Below are positions 13,950 to 19,375 of a stretch of 19,375 nt of DNA, in pieces. Location: positions 1 to 19,375 of the forward strand of contig QMXQ01000008.1 in the NCBI GenBank assembly GCA_003662205.1, in the 5' to 3' direction. How positions within the stretch are numbered: the stretch's first letter is position 1; each line of letters begins with the position of its first letter. The notes beneath the pieces are model-generated. The model was not told where the DNA came from, did no database searches, and saw nothing but the letters and a program-made list of their open reading frames with translations. The position numbers and the translations under genes were made by a program. The stretch comes from Candidatus Bathyarchaeota archaeon. Its GTDB lineage: Archaea > Thermoproteota > Bathyarchaeia > TCS64.

Positions 13950-15206
13950 TCAGCGGAACAGCTTCGGATATCGCGCTCGGCTTCCGAGCCGCTCCTCGAT
14001 CCGCAGGAGCCGGTTATACTTCGCTGTCCGCTCCCCCCTGCACGGTGCCCCCGCCTTGATTTGGCCGCAGCCTATGGCGACGGCGAGGTCGGCGACGAAG
14101 GTGTCCTCCGTCTCCCCCGACCGGTGGGAGGCCTGCACGGCGTACCCGTCCCTCCTCGCCAGATGCGCGGCCTCCAGCGCCTCGGTCAGCGTCCCGACCT
14201 GGTTCACCTTCCAGAGCAGCGCGTTCGCCGCCCCCATCTCGATCCCCCTCCTCAGGCGGTCGGCGTTGGTGACGAAGAGGTCGTCGCCCAGGATCTGGAT
14301 GGGCAGCGCCCTAGTCGCCTCGGCGAAGCCCTCGAAGTCCTCCTCATGGAGCGGGTCCTCGATGGAGACGATGGGGTAGGCCGCCGTCAGCTCCCGGTAG
14401 TAGTCGATGAGGTCGCCCCGGCTCAGCCTCCTCCCCGCGACGAGGTAGCCGCCCTCGCTGTGGAACGTCGTCGCGGCCACATCCATGGCCAGCGCGACGA
14501 CGCCCCCGTAGCCCATCTCCTCCACCGCCCGCAGTACGGCGTCAAGGGCCTCCTCCGGCCGGCTCATGGGAGGGCTGAAGCCTCCCTCATCGCCGACGTT
14601 GATGGCCGCCTTCCCGTATGCCGAGAGCAGCTGCCCTTTGAGTTCGTGGTAGATCTCCGCGCCCATCCTGAGGGCTTCGCTGAAGGACTCGGCGCCGATG
14701 GGCGCGACCATGAACTCCTGGAAGTCGAGCTGGTTCCCGGCGTGTCTCCCCCCGTTGATGATGTTGAAGAAGGGCACCGGCAGGAGATCCGCGGAGTCCC
14801 CGCCGAGATGCTCGTATAGCTGGGCGCCCTCCGAGGCCGCGGCGGCCTTGGCGCAGGCAAGGGAGACGCCGAGGATGGCGTTCCCGCCCAGCCGCGACTT
14901 GTTCTCCGTCCCATCCAGCTCTATCATCAGCCGGTCGATGTCCCGCTGTCGCCTCACGTCCACGCCGATGAGCCTGGGGGCGATCACCTCCTCGACCGAC
15001 GCGACGGCCCTAAGCACCCCCCTGCCGTGGTAGCGGCGCCCGCCGTCCCTGAGCTCCACCGCCTCGAACTCGCCCTTGGAGGCACCGCTGGGCACGGCGG
15101 CCCGGCCGAGGGCTCCGCCCTCCGTCTCGACCTCCACCTCGATGGTCGGGTTCCCCCGAGAGTCCAGAATCTCCCGCGCCCTGATCTCAGAGATCGCATA
15201 CTTCAA
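13950..15206 (-). CDS. eno: enolase (phosphopyruvate hydratase)
   Basis: This 418-aa glycolytic/gluconeogenic enzyme interconverts 2-phosphoglycerate and phosphoenolpyruvate in the cytoplasm. The family hallmarks are present: ISEIRAREILDSRGNPTIEVEV at the N-terminus, the flexible loop PSGASKG (39-45), the DEGGF acid catalyst region, metal ligands in AMDVAATTF, SIEDPLHEEDFEGF and LGDDLFVTN, the catalytic-Lys segment LLWKVNQVGTLTEA, and the signature SHRSGETEDTFVADLAVA. Length is typical. The start is TTG at 15206, the only start giving the standard N-terminus, preceded by AGGTAGGTG as a Shine-Dalgarno. The usual LIKVNQIG has become LWKVNQVG, a mild substitution. The 185-bp upstream gap holds a hairpin and a palindrome. 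Confidence 0.96.
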   Translation of the reverse strand: MKYAISEIRAREILDSRGNPTIEVEVETEGGALGRAAVPSGASKGEFEAVELRDGGRRYHGRGVLRAVASVEEVIAPRLIGVDVRRQRDIDRLMIELDGTENKSRLGGNAILGVSLACAKAAAASEGAQLYEHLGGDSADLLPVPFFNIINGGRHAGNQLDFQEFMVAPIGAESFSEALRMGAEIYHELKGQLLSAYGKAAINVGDEGGFSPPMSRPEEALDAVLRAVEEMGYGGVVALAMDVAATTFHSEGGYLVAGRRLSRGDLIDYYRELTAAYPIVSIEDPLHEEDFEGFAEATRALPIQILGDDLFVTNADRLRRGIEMGAANALLWKVNQVGTLTEALEAAHLARRDGYAVQASHRSGETEDTFVADLAVAIGCGQIKAGAPCRGERTAKYNRLLRIEERLGSRARYPKLFR

Positions 15207-15391
15207 ACAGACGCACCTACCTGATCTACCACGCCTCCCACGGGAGGCACCGGCGTTCTCTTCGCATTCGATCGAATTAACCAGATATGACGAGAAAAGG
15301 GATCGATTCCTTTGCTCGACAAACTTCTCGAAGGGAGATCAGGTGTGCTGAATTATTATCCCTTTCTACAGGGCGAGGCGAGGCTGTGCGA
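15207..15391 (-). promoter_or_regulatory. enolase upstream region with hairpin and 12-bp palindrome
   Basis: This 185-bp gap has no convincing gene. It holds a perfect 7-bp hairpin (GCCTCCC/GGGAGGC, 15233-15248), which would be in the enolase 5' leader, and a perfect 12-bp palindrome ATTCGATCGAAT (15266-15277). A run-on AT-rich stretch next to the palindrome (TTAATTCG on the minus strand) is the best but weak TATA candidate. No tRNA fold was found here. Confidence 0.4.
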
Positions 15392-16327
15392 TCATCTCGC
15401 TTTTTTCAGGGATTTAATGTATCGGAGCGCTGCTAGCCCGGCTTTGCTGCCCTCGCCGGCCGCCGTCACGACCTGCATCCCTTCGCAGACGCAGTCCCCG
15501 GCGGCGAACACGCCCTCGATGTTGGTCTGCTGGTTCTCGTCGACCTTTATGCAGCCGCTTTCGTCGAACTGTATCCCCGTCTCTTTGATGATGTCGGTGG
15601 TGGGGATGCTCTCCAGGATGATGAAGACGCCGTCGACCTTCAGGTTCATCGGAGAGTCGTTCTTCAGCTTTATGTGGGTGACGCTGTCCTCCCCCCTGAT
15701 GGCCTCGACGTCAACGCCCTCGATGACCTCGATCCTCTCGTTCTCGACCAGCTCCTGGAGCTCCGCCGCGTCGACGCTGTAGCCGTCGACGCCGGGGATC
15801 GCGTAGACCTTCCTTGCGATCTCGGACATCCTGAGCGCGTCCTCCACGGCCTCGTGGCCGGACCCCACGACGGCGACGATCTTGTCCGCGAAGAAGGGGC
15901 CGTCGCAGATGGCGCAGTATGAGACCCCCCGCCCCTTGAACTCTACCTCACCTGGCACCCTCAGCTGCCTGCGCTGGATGCCTGTGGCGATGATGACCGC
16001 TTTCGCCTGGTAGACGCCCGTGCGGGTGAGCACCATCTTCAGGTCGCCTATGACGCTCAATCCCAGGATCTTCTCCGTCCTGAACTCGACGCCGAACTTC
16101 TCCGCCTGGGCGATGAAACGCTCCATCAGCTCTGCGCCGGAGATGCCCTCGGGGAAGCCGGGGAAGTTCTCTATCCTGTGGGCTTCGAGGGCCCTTCCCC
16201 CCAGTTTCCTTCCTTCGAGCAGCAGGGTCTTGAGGCCGTGGCGCGCGGTGTAGATGCCGGCTGTGAGGCCCGCGGGCCCCCCGCCCAGGATGATGACGTC
16301 GTAGACCTCCTCCACCATCGTGGACAC
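15392..16327 (-). CDS. trxB: thioredoxin-reductase-like FAD disulfide oxidoreductase
   Basis: This 311-aa low-molecular-weight thioredoxin reductase-type flavoprotein transfers electrons via FAD to a redox-active disulfide and on to thioredoxin or glutaredoxin-like proteins. Visible: FAD loop GGGPAG (15-20), YCAICDG redox centre (C138, C141), a second dinucleotide loop GSGHEAVEDAL (155-165), and the C-terminal FAD motif GVFAAGDCV. The HRRxxxR motif that holds the NADPH 2'-phosphate normally follows the second loop at about 175-182; here it reads VYAIPGVDGY. NADPH use is therefore doubtful. The GTG at 16327 is used; an ATG at 16318 is equally plausible. No thioredoxin gene is adjacent. Confidence 0.9.
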   Translation of the reverse strand: MSTMVEEVYDVIILGGGPAGLTAGIYTARHGLKTLLLEGRKLGGRALEAHRIENFPGFPEGISGAELMERFIAQAEKFGVEFRTEKILGLSVIGDLKMVLTRTGVYQAKAVIIATGIQRRQLRVPGEVEFKGRGVSYCAICDGPFFADKIVAVVGSGHEAVEDALRMSEIARKVYAIPGVDGYSVDAAELQELVENERIEVIEGVDVEAIRGEDSVTHIKLKNDSPMNLKVDGVFIILESIPTTDIIKETGIQFDESGCIKVDENQQTNIEGVFAAGDCVCEGMQVVTAAGEGSKAGLAALRYIKSLKKAR

Positions 16328-16355
16328 CGATCCTAGGATTACCTCGATGGTCTTA

Positions 16356-16364
16356 GAAAAATAG
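16356..16364 (-). promoter_or_regulatory. TATA-like box for trxB
   Basis: Minus-strand CTATTTTTC in the 60-bp gap after the protease gene lies about 30-45 nt before the possible trxB starts. No strong Shine-Dalgarno is seen. Confidence 0.35.
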
Positions 16365-16387
16365 TTTGTTCCGGCGGCGCATCGTGG

Positions 16388-18778
16388 CTACCTTGGGTAC
16401 TCCTTTATGCGCTCCGCCATCTCCCGGAGCCGCTCCTGCACGAGGTGGTTTATGGCCCCCTCCTCGTATGTACCGTCGGGCCGCCTCTCCCCCGCCCTGA
16501 CGCCGGTGAGGATCTCGATGCCCTCGTCGATGGTCCTGACAGGGTAGATGTGGAACCTGCCTGCCTTGATGGCTTCGACGACCTCCTCCTTCAGCATCAG
16601 GTTCTCCACGTTGCTCGCGGGGATGACGACCCCCTGCCTGCCGGTCAGCCCCCTCGCCTTGCAGACCTCGTAGAATCCCTCGATCTTCTCGTTGACGCCG
16701 CCGATGGCCTGGACCTCGCCCTTCTGGTTGACGGAGCCGGTCACCGCCAGGTACTGTTTGATGGGCTTGCCGGAGAGGGCTGAGAGGATGGCGTAGAGCT
16801 CGGCGCTGGAGGCGCTGTCCCCCTCGACGCCCGAGTAGCTCTGCTCGAAGACGAGCCTGGCGGAGAGGCTGAGGGGCTTGTCCTGCGCGTACCTCCCGTT
16901 GAGGTAGCCGCTGAGGATGAGGACGCCCTTGGTGTGGATGGGGCCGCCCATCTTCGCCTCCCTCTCGATGTCGATGATCCCGTCCCTCCCGACGGCGACG
17001 CTCGCGGTCACCCGGTTCGGCTTGCCGAAGCCGTAGTCGCCGAGGGAGAGCACGGCGAGGCCGTTCACCTGCCCCACCTTCTCGCCGTCGGTGTCGATGA
17101 GGAGGACGCCCCGGGCGATCATCTCCTCGATCTTCTCCTGGATCAGGTTGGATCGGTAGACCCTCTCCTCCAGGGCCCTGTCCACGTGCCTCTTAGAGAT
17201 GTGCTCGGCGCCCTCCTCCGCGGCGTAGAAGCTCGCCTCCCGTATGATGTCCGCGATCTCGGCGAACCTCGTCGACAGCTTCCTCTGGTCCGCCGCCAGG
17301 CGGGCGCTGTACTCGATGATGGCCGCGATGCCGGAGGGGTCCAGGTGCCGCAGGTTCTCCTTGTTGCAGACGGTGCACATGAAGCAGGCGTATTTTTTGA
17401 CGTTCTCCTCGTTCCAGTCCATGGTGGTGAAGTCGGCCTTCACCTTGAAGAGTTCCTTGAAGTCCCTGTCGAGGCTGTAGAGGAGGTAGTAGAGCTTGGG
17501 GCTCCCGATGAGGATCACCTTGGCGTCGAAGGGGATGGGCTCGGGCGTCAGGGTCTTCGTCATCGGGAAGCCGAGGCGCGCCTGGACCTCCTCGATCTCC
17601 AGCCTCTCATTCATGATCGTCCGTTTCAGGCTGTCCCAGGCGAGGGGGTTGGAGAGCAGGTCCTCCACGGGGAGGATGAGGAAGCCGCCGTTCGCCCTGT
17701 GGGCGGACCCGCCCCGGATCATGGTGTAGTCGGTGGTCAGGGCGCCGAACCTCGCCTCCTTCTCGATCATGCCGAAGAGGCGCTGATGGGTGGGGTTGAG
17801 CTCCATCACCACGGGGGCGCCCTCGCACTTTGAATTGTCCACTAGAAGGTTCACCCGGTAACGGTCCGTGGGGTCCTCCGCGAGCCCCGGGAAGGGGAAG
17901 GGAAGCTGGGGCTGCTGAGGCCGAGCCTGGCCCTTGCCCAGGATGACCGGGAGGTTGTCGAGGATGTCCTTCTTGACGTCTTCGAGGAACTCCCTCACCT
18001 CGTCGATGTCGCCGTACCTCTCCAGCAGCATCTGGAAGAGGTGTTCCATGGCGTAGGTCGCGACCTTCTTGTTCAGCTCCACGATTGCGGCCTCGGCCTT
18101 CCTCTCCAGCTCCCTGAACTGCCTCAGGGCGCCCCTCAGCTCGTCCTGCAGGGCCTCTCGCCTGCGCTGTATCTCGCTGCGCACATCGGGTGGGAGCTGC
18201 GCGAACTCCTGGTCGCTGACGGGCTTGCCGTCCACCACGGGGACGATCAGCAGCCCCACCGGCGACCGCTGGAGCAGGAAGCCCGCCTTGCGCGCCATGA
18301 GGCTCACCCTGTTGGTGAGCTCGGTGCGCTCCGCCTCGATGGCGGCCAGCGTCTCCTCCCGCCTCTTGGCGTACTCCTCGCTCTCGAAGGCCTTGGTCAG
18401 CGCCTTCCGCATCTCCGAGACGAACCACTCCATGTTCTTCTGGAACTCGGCGCCCGTCCCCGCCGGGAGCCGGAGGGCCTTGGGCCTGTAGGGGTCGTCG
18501 AAGTTGTTGACGTAGCACCAGTCGGGCGGGACCGGCCTCGTCTTGGCGAGCTCCTCCAGAAAGTTGACGATGGCGGTCTTCCTGCCGGTGCCGGGCCGGC
18601 CGGCGACGTAGATGTTGAAGCCCCGCTCCTTTATCTTAAGGCCGAACTGGAGCGCCTTGACGGCTCGGTCCTGCCCTATGATCTCCTTGAGCGGGGAGAG
18701 CTCGGCCGTCGAGCGGCAGTGCACGATGTCCTCGGGGGCCCTCCTCCTCACCTGCTCATATGAAAGCTCCACGACCAT
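16388..18778 (-). CDS. AAA_32/Lon-family ATP-dependent serine protease (soluble, LonC/YcbZ-like)
   Basis: This soluble Lon-type protease is 796 aa from the ATG at 18778 (803 aa from a TTG at 18799). It has an N-terminal AAA_32 ATPase domain with a P-loop-like GRPGTGRKTAI (60-70), an inserted coiled-coil-like helical region rich in E/R/K (about 110-260), and the RYRVNLLVDNS strand. A Walker-B-like GGFLILPVEDLL, a helical lid and a C-terminal Lon protease domain follow. Its catalytic Ser is in GDSASSAE (S655) and Lys in GGVNEKIEGF (K698). There are no transmembrane segments, unlike the common archaeal membrane-bound LonB. GTGATC sits 5 nt before the ATG as a possible Shine-Dalgarno; the TTG would be nearly leaderless behind the TATA box. 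The P-loop Lys position is Arg, as I recall in other AAA_32 members. Confidence 0.9.
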   Translation of the reverse strand: MVVELSYEQVRRRAPEDIVHCRSTAELSPLKEIIGQDRAVKALQFGLKIKERGFNIYVAGRPGTGRKTAIVNFLEELAKTRPVPPDWCYVNNFDDPYRPKALRLPAGTGAEFQKNMEWFVSEMRKALTKAFESEEYAKRREETLAAIEAERTELTNRVSLMARKAGFLLQRSPVGLLIVPVVDGKPVSDQEFAQLPPDVRSEIQRRREALQDELRGALRQFRELERKAEAAIVELNKKVATYAMEHLFQMLLERYGDIDEVREFLEDVKKDILDNLPVILGKGQARPQQPQLPFPFPGLAEDPTDRYRVNLLVDNSKCEGAPVVMELNPTHQRLFGMIEKEARFGALTTDYTMIRGGSAHRANGGFLILPVEDLLSNPLAWDSLKRTIMNERLEIEEVQARLGFPMTKTLTPEPIPFDAKVILIGSPKLYYLLYSLDRDFKELFKVKADFTTMDWNEENVKKYACFMCTVCNKENLRHLDPSGIAAIIEYSARLAADQRKLSTRFAEIADIIREASFYAAEEGAEHISKRHVDRALEERVYRSNLIQEKIEEMIARGVLLIDTDGEKVGQVNGLAVLSLGDYGFGKPNRVTASVAVGRDGIIDIEREAKMGGPIHTKGVLILSGYLNGRYAQDKPLSLSARLVFEQSYSGVEGDSASSAELYAILSALSGKPIKQYLAVTGSVNQKGEVQAIGGVNEKIEGFYEVCKARGLTGRQGVVIPASNVENLMLKEEVVEAIKAGRFHIYPVRTIDEGIEILTGVRAGERRPDGTYEEGAINHLVQERLREMAERIKEYPR

Positions 18779-18825
18779 GATTCGATCACATTCGGACAAA
18801 GACTAATAGGAAGATGATTCGGGGG

Positions 18826-18837
18826 AGATTTAAATCT
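18826..18837 (-). promoter_or_regulatory. TATA-like palindrome ahead of the protease gene
   Basis: AGATTTAAATCT is a perfect 12-bp palindrome and the only AT-rich block of the 56-bp gap. Its core TTTAAA suits a TATA box, giving a transcription start near 18805, 6 nt before the TTG and 27 nt before the ATG. Confidence 0.45.
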
Positions 18838-18855
18838 AGTAGTGGGGCTGCGGCC

Positions 18856-19311
18856 TCACTTGAACTTGCTGATGAGGTCGCTGAAGGTCAGGCCTTCCTT
18901 CACCTTCAGCGAGTAGTCCCCAGGCTTCTCGGCGATGAGGAACGCCCACCCCTTGTATTTGAATTTGGCGGCGAGGACCGCCACCCTCCTCGGGTAGTAT
19001 CTGTGGATCTTGAGGAAGGCGTGGAGCTTGGCGACCTGGTCCCGCTTGTAGTAGGCGTAGCGCTCCTGGCTCTTGACCTCGAAGGCGAGGATGGCGTCGC
19101 CCTTGATGGCGAAGACGTCGGGCAGGGGCTCGCTGCTCGGGGCGCTGACGGGGACGCGGAGGGCCTCGAAGCCCGCCTCCCGGAGCTTCTGCACCAGCTC
19201 CCGCTCGGCGTCGTAGCCCCGCTTCTTGATCCGCCTCACCTCCTTCCTCGTCAGCGTCCGGGTGTACCGGCTCCGCTTCGGCTTGGCCCCCGCGAGGTCC
19301 CTGAGAGACAC
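18856..19311 (-). CDS. hjc: archaeal-type Holliday junction resolvase
   Basis: This 151-aa nuclease resolves four-way DNA junctions in recombination and repair. The PD-(D/E)xK core of archaeal Hjc is complete: GYDAERELV (catalytic Glu, E36), LPDVFAI (D65) and AFEVKSQ (E78, K80), followed by YYKRDQVAKLHAF and RVAVLAAKFKYKGWAFL. The start used is GTG at 19311. It leaves a 31-residue basic N-terminal stretch (AKPKRSRYTRTL, RRIKKR) ahead of the usual Hjc start. An internal GTG at codon 25 would give a more typical 127 aa, and there is no internal ATG. It lies 11 nt after the stop of an upstream gene, so the two are probably co-transcribed. Confidence 0.92.
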   Translation of the reverse strand: MSLRDLAGAKPKRSRYTRTLTRKEVRRIKKRGYDAERELVQKLREAGFEALRVPVSAPSSEPLPDVFAIKGDAILAFEVKSQERYAYYKRDQVAKLHAFLKIHRYYPRRVAVLAAKFKYKGWAFLIAEKPGDYSLKVKEGLTFSDLISKFK

Positions 19312-19322
19312 CGCCGCCGCAC

Positions 19323-19375
19323 CTACTCGTCTGGCAGCCGGAGGGCGCCGGTTTCGAGGGGGGTGACCGCCAGCC
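19323..19375 (-). CDS. C-terminal end of an unidentified upstream gene (partial)
   Basis: On the minus strand the window edge enters an open frame of 16 codons (LAVTPLETGALRLPDE) ending at TAG (19325-19323), 11 nt before the hjc start. GC-rich codon use and tight spacing suggest the end of a real co-transcribed gene. Too little is visible to name it. Confidence 0.45.
   Translation of the reverse strand, partial: LAVTPLETGALRLPDE

Noticed and set aside
15207..15391. tRNA or small RNA gene in the enolase-trxB gap
   Set aside because: No T-arm consensus, anticodon stem or CCA-like acceptor pairing could be assembled; only the short hairpin and palindrome remain.
18826..18837. AGATTTAAATCT palindrome as a regulator binding site
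   Set aside because: Its position and TTTAAA core are explained by a TATA box for the protease gene, and AT-rich palindromes of this kind arise easily.
1..19375. CRISPR array, insertion sequence, integrase or phage genes
   Set aside because: No regularly spaced direct repeats, transposase or recombinase motifs were seen on either strand; the only large repeat is the edge fold-back.

Overview
The window is a GC-rich, gene-dense stretch of an archaeal chromosome, probably from a metagenome-assembled or single-cell genome. The archaeal signs are a Holliday-junction resolvase of the archaeal Hjc type, an Hdr-type CCG-domain HdrCBA set, a P. furiosus-type hydBGDA hydrogenase operon, TATA/BRE-like AT-rich boxes about 25-45 nt ahead of otherwise GC-rich genes, and many TTG/GTG starts. 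The content resembles anaerobic, H2/formate-using, amino-acid-degrading archaea such as Bathyarchaeia. That lineage is an inference; no rRNA or other marker is present to fix it.

Region 1 (1-9152) is redox metabolism. The left end opens with a 118-bp perfect fold-back inverted repeat that replaces the upstream part of a formate dehydrogenase catalytic-subunit gene (fdhA, + strand, C-terminal part only). Convergent to it is a complete group 3b [NiFe] hydrogenase/sulfhydrogenase operon on the minus strand, in the order beta-gamma-delta-alpha (hydBGDA). A 149-bp divergent promoter region with overlapping inverted repeats separates it from hdrC-hdrB-hdrA on the plus strand. HdrA is a long form carrying a C-terminal MvhD-like domain in which the cysteines expected to hold a [2Fe-2S] cluster are absent. 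Together these genes suggest a module moving electrons among formate, H2, NAD(P)H, ferredoxin and a disulfide.

Region 2 (9236-13863) is amino-acid and organic-acid metabolism: a 2,4-diaminopentanoate-dehydrogenase-like enzyme (+), then on the minus strand an N-acyl-D-amino-acid deacylase, pyrroline-5-carboxylate reductase (proC), an HpcH/HpaI-type aldolase, and a 41-codon single-helix membrane protein gene at 13738-13863. Each appears to have its own TATA box, so these look like single-gene units rather than one operon.

Region 3 (13950-19375, all minus strand) is housekeeping: enolase, a thioredoxin-reductase-like flavoprotein lacking the usual NADPH-phosphate motif, a soluble AAA_32/Lon-type protease, Hjc, and the last 16 codons of an unidentified upstream gene. 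No tRNA, rRNA, CRISPR array, insertion sequence or phage gene was found.
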